From Dehalococcoidia bacterium (GTDB lineage: Bacteria > Chloroflexota > Dehalococcoidia > GIF9 > UBA5629): 13,431 nucleotides of DNA. Location of the stretch: NCBI GenBank assembly GCA_028715025.1, contig JAQTLG010000011.1, forward strand, positions 1-13,431, written 5' to 3'. Positions 1 through 7,040 of the stretch are shown piece after piece. Below the pieces are notes generated by a model. The model ran no database searches and was not told the DNA's origin. It saw only the letters and a list, made by a program, of their open reading frames with translations. The first letter of the stretch is position 1. The number at the start of each line of letters is the position of its first letter. The position numbers and the translations under genes are program-made.

Positions 1-77
1 TTACATCCAGGACAGCTGTCAGGAGGCTTTGCTCCGTCACAAAAGTAACCGCATTCCACACACTGCCATTTCGACAT
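1..77 (-). CDS. Rubredoxin-like small iron protein, N-terminal part (runs off left edge)
   Basis: The first 25 codons of a minus-strand gene are visible; the rest lies beyond the window. The peptide begins MSKWQCVECGYFCDG and continues to a CPGC, with cysteines at residues 6, 9, 22 and 25. This C-x2-C-G-Y ... P-P-x-x-C-P-x-C pattern is the single-iron knuckle of rubredoxin or of the short rubredoxin domain at one end of rubrerythrin-like proteins. The gap between the two cysteine pairs is short, as in the rubrerythrin type. The ATG at 75-77 follows an AGGAG at 84-88 with a 6-nt spacer. It sits 49 nt downstream of mvhD and is probably the last or next gene of the hydrogenase/Hdr operon, where it may serve as a small electron carrier or in oxidative-stress protection (inference). 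Whether it is a stand-alone rubredoxin or the front of a longer protein cannot be told here. Confidence 0.7.
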   Translation of the reverse strand, partial: MSKWQCVECGYFCDGAKPPDSCPGC

Positions 78-126
78 CTCTTTCTCCTGTTATTCTTGTA
101 TTCAACTTCGTTCGTGCAGTTCCAAA

Positions 127-564
127 CTAAGAGATGGCACTGCCTGATCCAACCTCCACCTTGTTTTGTCTATAGGGTCCTAATGCTCTTACGTCTTCAG
201 TGATCTTATTTACTGCTGAAACGAAATCTTCAGCACAGGAAGCGCACACCCATTGCAGGCGAATGCGTGGTTCTTCAATTCCAAGTTGCCTGGTTAGTTT
301 TTTAAGCAGGGTCATACGCATCAGTGTTTTGTAATTTCCATCGATATAATGGCAATCGCCAAGGTTGCAGCCGCAGACCAATACACCATCGGCGCCTTCT
401 TTAAAAGCCTTAAGAACAAAGGCCGGCTCCAGCCCACCGCTACACATGAGGCGTATTGACATGACATTAGGTGCACACTTGGCACGGGAAACACCGGCTA
501 GGTCTGCCCCGGCGTAAGAGCACCAATTACATAGAAAGGCAACAATTTTTGGCTCAAAACTCAT
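127..564 (-). CDS. mvhD: MvhD-type [2Fe-2S] hydrogenase-Hdr linker subunit (first copy)
   Basis: This 145-residue protein belongs to the MvhD/VhuD family, the small iron-sulfur subunit that passes electrons from the NiFe hydrogenase (or another input module) to HdrA. The family pattern is clear: CNWCSYAGADLAG at residues 12-24 (C12, C15), CSGG at 41-44 and GDCHY at 69-73 (C71). Its ATG at 562-564 overlaps the hdrA TGA (561-563) as ATGA, and GAGGGGG at 572-578 serves as ribosome binding site, so it should be translationally coupled to hdrA. Several features are odd compared with the other copy in this window (12422-12850). The usual CHPGDCHY is CNLGDCHY. Extra cysteines occur at 30, 64, 107 and 110, the last two forming a C-x2-C where the other copy reads WVSAAEG. 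These may bind an additional cluster or simply be drift. Family assignment is secure; the electron route is inferred from the operon. Confidence 0.93.
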   Translation of the reverse strand: MSFEPKIVAFLCNWCSYAGADLAGVSRAKCAPNVMSIRLMCSGGLEPAFVLKAFKEGADGVLVCGCNLGDCHYIDGNYKTLMRMTLLKKLTRQLGIEEPRIRLQWVCASCAEDFVSAVNKITEDVRALGPYRQNKVEVGSGSAIS

Positions 565-2546
565 ACTAGTACCCCCTCAATTTCTGCCAGAATTTGTGTT
601 TCACTGAAATTACGAGTAGAAATTGCACCGCTTGGGCAAGCGGCGCCACATACATTGCACCCTTTGCAGAGGATGCGGTTGACCCTGGACACATTACTGG
701 TCTCATCAAAAAATATAGCCCCATATGGACACAATGCGCTACATACCTTACAAGCCGAGCAGATGTTTTCATCGATAGAAGCTGTGATAGCCCCGGTATC
801 CATCTTTCCCCGTACTACCATTGCCAGCGCACGAGCAGCAGCTGCGGAAGCCTGCGCTACCGTATCAGGAATATCTTTTGGTCCCTGGCAGCAGCCAACT
901 ATAAAAATACCCTCTGACATGGTTGCCACTGGATCCAGCTTGGGATGGCGTTCCATAAAGAAACCATCGCGGCTTCGGCCCAAGCGAAGAATCTGAGCTA
1001 CCTTTTCTGAATCAGAGCGTGGTTTAAGAGCTACGCCTAAAACCACCATATCAACAGTGACATTGATAATATTTCCAAGCAGGGTATCCTCGCAGGTCAA
1101 GACAAGTTTCTCCTCATCTACGGAGTCTGACATATCGGGCGTAATGCTTGCCAGTTTTCCTCTTATAAAATTCACATGTTCTCCCTGAACCCGCTCGTAG
1201 AATTCTTCATACGCCTTTCCTGCACAACGCATATCAATATATATTTGATATACTTCACCTCCCGTTTTCTCTTTAAAAAGGTGAGAGTATTTCAATGAAT
1301 GCATGCAGCATACACGGGAGCAATATGCATTGAAATTTTGGTCTCTACTGCCTACGCAGTGAACTACGGCTAAACTCTTGGGTTCCCTTCCGTCAGCCAG
1401 TTTCAGCTGTCCTGCAGTGGGGCCCGACGGGCTGCAAAGCCGCTCGAATTCGAGACTTGTAAAAACGTTTGGTAAATTTCCATAGCCGTATTGTGAAATG
1501 GGAGTCGGGTCAAAAACGTCATAACCTGTAGCTACAATTATTGCACCTACTTGGAGGTCTATATATAAATCCTCCTGTTGGAAATTTACCGCTTGAGCTT
1601 CACAAAATTTTTCACAGGCTTTGCATTTACCCTTTAAAAAATAGACACAACGTTCTCGATCAATAACCGGTATGTTAGGTATTGCCTGTGGGAATGGAGT
1701 ATAAACCGCCTTACGCAAACCAAGGTCGGCATCGAATTCACTGTCCGTCGACCAGGGGCATTTCTCAATGCAGATACCACAACCCACGCATTTATCTTCG
1801 TCGATATAGCGTGCCTTGCGCCTGACTTTTACTGTGAAATTGCCCACATATCCCGACACATCAACCACTTCGCTATAGGTCATCAAGCGTATGTATGGAC
1901 TGCGGGCGACCTCATTCATTTTTGGCGTCAGTATACAAGCGGAACAGTCAAGCGTGGGGAATGTTTTATCAAACTGGGCCATATGCCCGCCGATGCTTGG
2001 CTCCCTTTCTACTAAATATACTATCTGCTGGGAATTGGCTATCTCCAGTGCAGCCTGAATACCGGCAATCCCACCGCCGATGACCAGCGTAGCAGGAAAT
2101 ATTGGTACTGTCTGTTCCTCGATGGATGAATGGTGGATTACACGTTTTATTGCACCACTGACCAGTCTGTTTGCCTTTTCAGTGGCAAGGGGACCGTGCT
2201 CATGGCACCAGGCGCACTGTTCTCTGATATTGGCGATCTGCAATAGATACGGATTGAGTCCGGATTCTCTCAGCACGTTCTGAAAGGTTTGCTCGTAGAG
2301 CCTGGGTGAACAGGCAGCTACTACCACGCGATTGATACCCAGTTGCATAATGTCCTGCCTGATCAGGTTCTGCCCCTTGCTGGAGCACATATAAAGATAA
2401 TCTCTTGCCACGCTTACATTTTCCAGTCCCTTGGCATGTTGCGCCACCTCTTCGACATTCACTGTGCTGGCTATATTATGTCCGCAGTGGCAAACGTAGA
2501 CCCCTATTTTGATATCTTCGTCCGGTTTTCCCTTTAATGAACTCAC
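561..2546 (-). CDS. hdrA: HdrA, FAD/iron-sulfur subunit of heterodisulfide-reductase-like complex (hydrogenase operon copy)
   Basis: This is a full-length 661-residue HdrA, the flavin subunit where electron bifurcation takes place in HdrABC-MvhADG complexes. The N-terminal domain carries VCHCGHNI (residues 18-25) and other conserved cysteines. The thioredoxin-reductase-like FAD domain has GGGIAG at 157-162 and LDCSACILTPKM at 199-210. It is interrupted by an inserted ferredoxin domain (C253, C256, C259, C263; C300, C308, C311, C315). A C-terminal two-cluster ferredoxin follows (C596, C599, C602, C606; C627, C630, C633, C637). All cluster cysteines are present. The start is GTG at 2544-2546, inside the stop of the upstream HdrCB-like gene (GTGA overlap), with GAGGG 6 nt upstream; its own stop overlaps mvhD. 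It lies between the HdrCB fusion and MvhD, so it should receive H2-derived electrons through MvhD and divide them between ferredoxin and the HdrB site. It is clearly diverged from the two plus-strand copies. Confidence 0.96.
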   Translation of the reverse strand: MSSLKGKPDEDIKIGVYVCHCGHNIASTVNVEEVAQHAKGLENVSVARDYLYMCSSKGQNLIRQDIMQLGINRVVVAACSPRLYEQTFQNVLRESGLNPYLLQIANIREQCAWCHEHGPLATEKANRLVSGAIKRVIHHSSIEEQTVPIFPATLVIGGGIAGIQAALEIANSQQIVYLVEREPSIGGHMAQFDKTFPTLDCSACILTPKMNEVARSPYIRLMTYSEVVDVSGYVGNFTVKVRRKARYIDEDKCVGCGICIEKCPWSTDSEFDADLGLRKAVYTPFPQAIPNIPVIDRERCVYFLKGKCKACEKFCEAQAVNFQQEDLYIDLQVGAIIVATGYDVFDPTPISQYGYGNLPNVFTSLEFERLCSPSGPTAGQLKLADGREPKSLAVVHCVGSRDQNFNAYCSRVCCMHSLKYSHLFKEKTGGEVYQIYIDMRCAGKAYEEFYERVQGEHVNFIRGKLASITPDMSDSVDEEKLVLTCEDTLLGNIINVTVDMVVLGVALKPRSDSEKVAQILRLGRSRDGFFMERHPKLDPVATMSEGIFIVGCCQGPKDIPDTVAQASAAAARALAMVVRGKMDTGAITASIDENICSACKVCSALCPYGAIFFDETSNVSRVNRILCKGCNVCGAACPSGAISTRNFSETQILAEIEGVLV

Positions 2547-3691
2547 GATAAACCCTCACAAATTAATTCAACAACGTCTTTGATCTCGATAGGCTTCGTG
2601 TCGGAGAAACCAAGAAGGCTGTCTTCAAAATTAAGCATGCAATATGGGCAGGAGACAGCCAGCACATCCGCACCTGCGTCCAATGCCTGCTGTATTCTCA
2701 GATCAGAAAATCTCTCATCCTTTTTGGTGTCCATCCAGATCCTTCCGCCCCCGCCGCCACAGCACAAAGTATTATCTTTGATATCTGACATCTCCACTAT
2801 CTCAATGCCCGGAATGCTTTTTAGAATTTGACGAGGCTCGTCATATATTGCGTTGTGTCTTGCTAAATAACATGAGTCATGATAAGCGACTTTCTTTTTT
2901 ACCTCTTTTTTAAACGTTAGCTTTTCGTCACTTATCAGCTGAGCAAGATACTGAACCATATGCAAAACTTCGAATTCTGCCCCCAGTTTCGAGTATTCAT
3001 TCTTGAATGAGTGATAGCAATGCGGAGAGCTGACCAGAATTTGCTTGACCCCCGCCTCTGAAAAAGCTTCAAGATTCTTGTTTGCCAGACTTCGGAACAG
3101 ATTTTCATCACCCGCCTTACGCACGCTTTCACCACAGCAGTTTTCCTTGTCGGCCAGGATATTGAAATCCACACCGGCGACTTTCAATATTTGGGCCGTA
3201 GCCATGGCTACTCTTTTCACCTTGGGTTCATATGCAGGTATGCAACATGAAAAATATAATGTGTAGCTATTGACGTGATGTTTTAGCTTTAAAGAAGTAG
3301 CCCAATCACCACGTTCTTCAGGCGGCTGTCCCAACGGATTGCCCGCTCCCGCAATATTTGTTATTGCCAGCCGGAGCGAGTCAGGGATTTTCGATGTGCC
3401 GGTCTCGGTAATTACTCTACGCGCGGCCCGCATGATATCGATTATCTCTACTCCGCGGGGACAGCGCTGAACACAATTGCGGCAGGTTGTGCATAACCAC
3501 AGGTCATCGGATTCAAAATCAATCACACCCAGTTGTGCCTGGTGAATTAACCGGCGGACCATGAAACTCCTAACCTGGTTCCAGGGACAACTGCCGGTGC
3601 ATAACCCGCATTGATAGCAATTGTCCAGCTTCTCGCCCCCTGCCTCCCTGATCATGTCAGCAGCTTCTTTAAAAAGGGTTAGTGCTACCAT
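2543..3691 (-). CDS. HdrC-HdrB fusion (HdrD-type iron-sulfur protein with two CCG domains)
   Basis: This 382-residue protein combines an HdrC-like N-terminal domain and an HdrB-like C-terminal domain, the order found in HdrD. The first part has two [4Fe-4S] motifs (C25, C28, C31, C35 and C67, C70, C73, C77). The second part has two cysteine-rich CCG repeats: C149/C150 ... C185-C186-G ... then C274 ... C310-C311-G ... C348-P-Y-C351. In HdrB/HdrD such repeats bind the catalytic iron-sulfur centre that receives the high-potential electrons. The second repeat is intact; in the first, the final C-x2-C reads S222-P-H-C225, so one ligand is missing. No membrane segments are present, so the complex should be soluble. 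ATG at 3689-3691 follows GAGG (RNA gaggaaag) a few bases upstream. The gene lies 84 nt after mvhA and overlaps hdrA. The natural acceptor is unknown: a bacterium need not use CoM-S-S-CoB, and a thiol/disulfide or other carrier is possible. GlpC/LUD-type Fe-S oxidoreductases are the main alternative family. Confidence 0.9.
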   Translation of the reverse strand: MVALTLFKEAADMIREAGGEKLDNCYQCGLCTGSCPWNQVRSFMVRRLIHQAQLGVIDFESDDLWLCTTCRNCVQRCPRGVEIIDIMRAARRVITETGTSKIPDSLRLAITNIAGAGNPLGQPPEERGDWATSLKLKHHVNSYTLYFSCCIPAYEPKVKRVAMATAQILKVAGVDFNILADKENCCGESVRKAGDENLFRSLANKNLEAFSEAGVKQILVSSPHCYHSFKNEYSKLGAEFEVLHMVQYLAQLISDEKLTFKKEVKKKVAYHDSCYLARHNAIYDEPRQILKSIPGIEIVEMSDIKDNTLCCGGGGGRIWMDTKKDERFSDLRIQQALDAGADVLAVSCPYCMLNFEDSLLGFSDTKPIEIKDVVELICEGLS

Positions 3692-3775
3692 CTTTCCTCA
3701 CTCACTTAAAATTTTGCTGATATCTGTCTCATACAATGTCATTTTTTATTCGGTTATCCCTGACTGGAATTGAGG
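3692..3775. other. 84-nt gap between hydrogenase large subunit and HdrCB fusion
   Basis: This is the only sizeable gap in the minus-strand operon downstream of mvhG; the other joints are overlaps or under 70 nt. I see the ribosome binding site of the HdrCB gene next to its ATG, but no convincing hairpin with a T run and no good -35/-10 pair. Transcription most likely reads through. Confidence 0.4.
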
Positions 3776-5224
3776 CTAATATATTCGTTTACCGTCACTA
3801 TCATAAATTTCAAGAATTGTAGAAGGCTGACCAGGTAGATTGTGAGTGGCGCAACCAAAGCAAGGGTCATAAGGACGCCAGGCCATTTCAATACGGTTTA
3901 ACAGACCCTCGGTTATTTCAGTTCCTGCTTTGATCAGTCCCATAGCTGCTTTCTTAACCGACAGATTGATCGCAGCTGCATTATTTACTGTGGCCACAAT
4001 CAGGTTGGCTTTCTTTATTATTCCGTTTTCATCGGTAACGTAGTGATGGATTAAGGTACCGCGCGGTGCCTCCACGATACCAACACCCTCGTCCGGAGTG
4101 GACGAAGGTATCGTTCTTATATCGGGGCTGGTGATTTCAGGATCCCTGCTCAGTTCGAGTAATCTTTCCGCCGCGTAAAGGATCTCAACTAACCGTGCCC
4201 AGTGTGTTGCCAGCGTATAATGTGCCGGTTTGCCGCCGAGAGTTGAGTACATCTTTTCATAAGCTTCCTGAGCCAGTGGGGTTGCCATCCCGTCGGAGGC
4301 GTTCAAGCGGGCCAGAGGAGCTACACGGAAGACACCGCTGTCTTTACCATCGCAGAATCCCTTCCACCCGACTTGCTTAAGGTAAGGGAACTTGATATAG
4401 GTCCAGGGCTCGACATGTTCGGAGATGTGTTTAAGATAATCAGATGAAGAAAACTTAACGAATTCTTTACCGTCAGGGTCAACTACCCTGAGCTGACCGT
4501 CATAGAAATTGACTTTATTTTTGTCATCGACCATACCCATGTAATACGTATGGTGAGCAAATGTATCACTCAGGATCATTTCTACATAAGCTTTGTTCTT
4601 GAGCACGATATCATCGAAGACTTTGAGCGATAGCTTGGCAAATTCCACGGAATCCTTGGCAATTTGTTCAATTTCTTTTCGTTCGTCTTCGTTGAGGCCT
4701 TTGCTGACACCGCCGGGTAAACCAAATACAGGGTGCACTGCCCTCCCGCCAAGCATCTGGATGATATGATGGTTTTGCATGCGGGTTTTTATTACAGCTC
4801 CCGCTAATTCGAGCCCGACTTTGGCAATAACACCTAAAATATTTCGTTCGGCCACAGGAGCATCCGGCCCCATGACAAAATCGGGACCGCCAAGTATATA
4901 GAAATGTGTGGTATGGTCTGTAACATAGAATGCACTATTGAGTAACTCACGAAGTTTTTTAGCCGGCCCCGGAGGATCGGTATGAAACAGGGCATCCAGT
5001 GTTTTACTTGATGCCAGGTGATGGGCTTCAGGGCAGACACCACATATTCTCTGTGTTATCTGGGGCATATCCTCTGCCAGACGGCCTTCGGTAAATTTTT
5101 CGAATCCCCTGAGTTCAGGTATCTGGAAATAAGTATTTTGAACCTCGCCTGAATCATCGAGGAAGATCGATATTTTGCCATGCCCTTCTAATCGAGTGAC
5201 AGGGTCAATAGTGATTTTTCTCAT
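3776..5224 (-). CDS. mvhA: NiFe hydrogenase large subunit, group 3 (MvhA-like)
   Basis: This 482-residue protein is the catalytic subunit that holds the NiFe centre and splits or forms H2. The N-terminal L1 motif RICGVC is at residues 59-64 (C61, C64) and the C-terminal L2 motif DPCFGCATH at 453-461 (C455, C458). All four nickel-binding cysteines are therefore present and none is replaced by selenocysteine. A 21-residue tail follows H461, as expected of a precursor whose tail is removed by a maturation protease after nickel insertion. The protein has the N-terminal TIDPVTRLEGHG signature and lacks membrane or Tat features; together with HdrA/MvhD neighbours this fits cytoplasmic group 3c (MvhA). 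ATG at 5222-5224 overlaps the small-subunit TGA (5221-5223) as ATGA, with GGAGG about 11 nt upstream. No maturation genes (hyp or protease) are in the window. A bidirectional group 3 enzyme with another partner is the main alternative, but the gene order argues against it. Confidence 0.95.
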   Translation of the reverse strand: MRKITIDPVTRLEGHGKISIFLDDSGEVQNTYFQIPELRGFEKFTEGRLAEDMPQITQRICGVCPEAHHLASSKTLDALFHTDPPGPAKKLRELLNSAFYVTDHTTHFYILGGPDFVMGPDAPVAERNILGVIAKVGLELAGAVIKTRMQNHHIIQMLGGRAVHPVFGLPGGVSKGLNEDERKEIEQIAKDSVEFAKLSLKVFDDIVLKNKAYVEMILSDTFAHHTYYMGMVDDKNKVNFYDGQLRVVDPDGKEFVKFSSSDYLKHISEHVEPWTYIKFPYLKQVGWKGFCDGKDSGVFRVAPLARLNASDGMATPLAQEAYEKMYSTLGGKPAHYTLATHWARLVEILYAAERLLELSRDPEITSPDIRTIPSSTPDEGVGIVEAPRGTLIHHYVTDENGIIKKANLIVATVNNAAAINLSVKKAAMGLIKAGTEITEGLLNRIEMAWRPYDPCFGCATHNLPGQPSTILEIYDSDGKRIY

Positions 5225-6180
5225 TTAATTGCCGCCCTCCTTACCAACGAGTCGGGTAAACTGTAGCGATAGCATGTTCCTGCAGGGTCATAAAAATTCT
5301 TAAGGATTGCATGTATCTCATCCTCATCTTTAGAGTCAATCACGGAGGCTACTGCGCTGAGGAAATGGGCTCCCTGGTCGATGACTCCCTCTACAGAGCC
5401 GTAGCATCCGGTACAGGGCATATTTACCTGAGGGCAAAGGGCTCCACAACCGCCACGCGTGGCGATACCAACACATAGCAATCCCTGTTCCAGTAAACAG
5501 ACTTCGGGGTCAGGGATGAACTCATATGAACGATAAATCTTCTTAATCTTTTTTACATCCCTTTTACGGGCACACTCATCACAAACAGCTTTAACATTGT
5601 GTGAAATTACTGTGCCCTTAGGTGGCAGTTTACCCTGGATCAGGGCCTCAAGGGCCAGCCAGGTCGTCTTTTCTTCGGGAGGACAACCAGGAATATAGTA
5701 ATCGACTTCTACAACTTGATTGAGCGTGCTTACAGTATCATAGAAAACGGGAATATCAAGGTCTCCTTCAGGCACTTGATAATTCGGTTGAGGGAATACG
5801 TTGCCGTTTTTATCAGTTGATGCTGTCTCTCTATACACTGTATCGAAAATTTGCTGTCGGTTATGCAGGTTGCCTAATCCGGGTATACCGCCTCGGCAGG
5901 CGCAAGCGCCATAGGCGATAAATATCTTGGATTTTTCACGAAGCATGATGACCATATGTTCCTGTTCCGAATTTCTGATGGCGCCGTTGAACAGGCAGAC
6001 ATCGATGCTCTTATCCGGCATATCTTCAACATCTGCATACTTGGCATCTATAGCAACCGGCCAGAAGACAATGTCAGCTGCTTCTGCAAGTTTCAGGATC
6101 TTACCCCCGATCATTAATTGGGCTATTTCGCAACCACCACAACTCGCTGCCCAGTATAATGCCAGCTTTAACTTAGCCAT
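5221..6180 (-). CDS. mvhG: NiFe hydrogenase small subunit (MvhG-like)
   Basis: This 319-residue electron-transfer subunit pairs with the large subunit just downstream. It begins MAKLKLALYWAASCGGCEIA, with the proximal-cluster cysteines C14 and C17, then C93/C95 (GACACRGG) and C166 (IPGCPPEE). A second cysteine-rich region (C200, C203, C228, C236, C245, C249, C256, C259) should bind two more [4Fe-4S] clusters. This arrangement fits the MvhG/FrhG family. No twin-arginine signal is present, so the enzyme is cytoplasmic. The start is set by a strong ribosome binding site, GGAG at 6187-6190 six nt before ATG 6178-6180. A longer frame from TTG at 6241-6243 would add 21 residues unlike the family N-terminus and is unlikely. 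The stop overlaps the start of mvhA by 4 nt. It lies 68 nt downstream of the regulator gene and is probably co-transcribed with it. Confidence 0.94.
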   Translation of the reverse strand: MAKLKLALYWAASCGGCEIAQLMIGGKILKLAEAADIVFWPVAIDAKYADVEDMPDKSIDVCLFNGAIRNSEQEHMVIMLREKSKIFIAYGACACRGGIPGLGNLHNRQQIFDTVYRETASTDKNGNVFPQPNYQVPEGDLDIPVFYDTVSTLNQVVEVDYYIPGCPPEEKTTWLALEALIQGKLPPKGTVISHNVKAVCDECARKRDVKKIKKIYRSYEFIPDPEVCLLEQGLLCVGIATRGGCGALCPQVNMPCTGCYGSVEGVIDQGAHFLSAVASVIDSKDEDEIHAILKNFYDPAGTCYRYSLPDSLVRRAAIK

Positions 6181-6183
6181 CAC

Positions 6184-6193
6184 CTTCTCCTCA
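6184..6193 (-). promoter_or_regulatory. Ribosome binding site that fixes the mvhG start
   Basis: On the minus strand the bases before ATG 6180 read gaggagaagg, an extended purine-rich Shine-Dalgarno with ideal spacing. It argues for the ATG at 6178-6180 over the upstream in-frame TTG. Confidence 0.8.
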
Positions 6194-6248
6194 GGAATCC
6201 GGCCAATCAGGAAATCCCGATATTCTGCCTCCAGCCCGGACAACGGCT

Positions 6249-6803
6249 TTATTGTCTGCTAGCCGATTCCTTTAACCCAAAAGCTTTATTGTTGTTTGCC
6301 GCCTTGCATTTCAGAAGAGTTTCCCACATGACTCTCTCCAGAAGCTCAGGAGCAACAGGCTTAATCAAGTAATCAACCGCACCTACTTTCATAGCCTCAA
6401 CAGCCAGTTCTACCGATGGATAAGCCGTTATAACTATGCATTGCATGCGGGGCTTTAAATCCTTAGCCTCACTTAATACCTGGAGGCCGCTTTTTCCGGG
6501 CAACCTTACGTCCACGATTAAAATGTCGTAGTCCTCTTTTGCCACTAAGGTAAGAGCTTCTTCGCCGTTCTCCGTTGTTGTAACCTGATAAGTATCCTTT
6601 AGCCAGTCCCTGAGGGACTCACGTATAATCGTCTCGTCTTCAACAATCAGGACGGAGGCGCGCTCGGTCGTATGCTGCCCGGTGCTGTCCGATAATAGCT
6701 TGACCACATAATCCTGAATAGTCGTGTCCCCATACACACACCGAACTTTAAGTTTTTTATACAGTTCCTCAGGGATTCTTATGTGTATCTGCCTTTGTCT
6801 CAT
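6249..6803 (-). CDS. Orphan response regulator with N-terminal ribbon-helix-helix DNA-binding domain
   Basis: This is a 184-residue regulator when started at ATG 6801-6803. Residues about 2-40 (RQRQIHIRIPEELYKKL and on to the KLLSDS end) fit a CopG/Arc-like ribbon-helix-helix: a short basic strand, IHIRIP, followed by two helices. After a short linker, residues about 50-163 form a receiver (REC) domain with the acidic pair E55-D56, phospho-acceptor D98 in IVDVRLPG, T126 and K148 in LIKPV, so it should be phosphorylatable. The usual response regulator has REC first and a helix-turn-helix output behind it; this order and output type are unusual. No histidine kinase is in the window. An upstream in-frame ATG at 6855-6857 would add 18 residues. 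I prefer 6803 because a -35/-10 pair overlaps the upstream ATG and the domain begins right after 6803, although the Shine-Dalgarno (GAGG at 6818-6821, 14 nt away) is weak. It likely controls both divergent operons and itself (inference). Confidence 0.85.
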   Translation of the reverse strand: MRQRQIHIRIPEELYKKLKVRCVYGDTTIQDYVVKLLSDSTGQHTTERASVLIVEDETIIRESLRDWLKDTYQVTTTENGEEALTLVAKEDYDILIVDVRLPGKSGLQVLSEAKDLKPRMQCIVITAYPSVELAVEAMKVGAVDYLIKPVAPELLERVMWETLLKCKAANNNKAFGLKESASRQ

Positions 6804-6825
6804 AGCCTGGCTATGTACCTCAACG

Positions 6826-6853
6826 GGTATATTGGTACTTTTACTAATATATA
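6826..6853. promoter_or_regulatory. Candidate operator: inverted TACC boxes over the minus-strand promoter
   Basis: GGTATATTGGTA at 6826-6837 (reverse complement TACCAATATACC) and TACTAATATATA at 6842-6853 face each other across 4 nt, matching at 9 of 12 positions as an imperfect inverted repeat. The pair covers the -10 and the predicted transcription start of the regulator operon. The 12-mer recurs on the other side of the divergent region (6957-6968, exact). Tandem GGTA boxes spaced 8 bp apart resemble ribbon-helix-helix operators such as the 8-bp met boxes of MetJ. Assignment to the adjacent regulator is inference. Confidence 0.5.
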
Positions 6854-6874
6854 TCATTATACCGCACCAGTCAA
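6846..6874 (-). promoter_or_regulatory. Predicted sigma70-like promoter of the regulator-hydrogenase-Hdr operon
   Basis: On the minus strand there is a -35 TTGACT (6869-6874), a 17-bp spacer and a -10 TATATT (6846-6851). The predicted start of transcription is near 6839-6840, about 36 nt before the preferred ATG at 6803. GGTATATTGGTA lies just downstream of the start, and a related box overlaps the -10. Confidence 0.55.
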
Positions 6875-6890
6875 GTGCTAATTTTACCCC

Positions 6891-6919
6891 TTGACAAATA
6901 ATTTTTAGTCTGGTAATTT
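6891..6919 (+). promoter_or_regulatory. Predicted sigma70-like promoter of the hdrA2-hdrA3-mvhD operon
   Basis: There is a perfect -35 TTGACA (6891-6896), a 17-bp spacer and a weak -10 TAATTT (6914-6919). The predicted start is near 6926, directly before the first TAC box. A second possible -10, TATAAT at 6975-6980, has no -35 but has the repeat boxes at the -35 position, so it could be activator-dependent. Confidence 0.5.
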
Positions 6920-6928
6920 AAAAGCAAA

Positions 6929-6968
6929 TACTTATATACCTTCACAGGTACAAATATACCAATATACC
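6929..6968. promoter_or_regulatory. Candidate operator: tandem TACC boxes over the plus-strand leader
   Basis: Three related 12-mers occur: TACTTATATACC (6929-6940), TACAAATATACC (6949-6960) and TACCAATATACC (6957-6968); the last two overlap by 4. TAC starts at 6929, 6937, then 6949, 6957 and 6965, so the boxes are 8 bp apart inside each group. The last 12-mer is the exact reverse complement of the box at 6826-6837 near the divergent promoter. The array lies just after the predicted start of promoter 6891-6919 (a repressing position) and at the -35 position of the alternative -10 at 6975-6980 (an activating position). Confidence 0.55.
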
Positions 6969-7040
6969 TTTTATTATAATCATGATGGATTTATAGCGCA
7001 TCTTTATTTTTATCAGGCCGGTTATGATAAACCAAATGGC

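Noticed and set aside
3776..5224. Possible selenocysteine in the hydrogenase or HdrA genes
   Set aside because: All cluster and nickel ligands are encoded as cysteine and there is no in-frame TGA inside the genes.
6181..6243. Upstream TTG start for mvhG adding 21 residues
   Set aside because: The TTG lacks a ribosome binding site, while ATG 6178-6180 has a strong one and gives the usual family N-terminus.
6804..6857. Upstream ATG for the regulator adding 18 residues
   Set aside because: Not excluded, but a -35/-10 pair predicts transcription starting downstream of this ATG, and the added residues are outside the RHH domain.
6979..6986. Palindrome ATCATGAT in the plus-strand leader
   Set aside because: It is only 8 bp long, occurs once and is AT-rich, so a chance match is likely.
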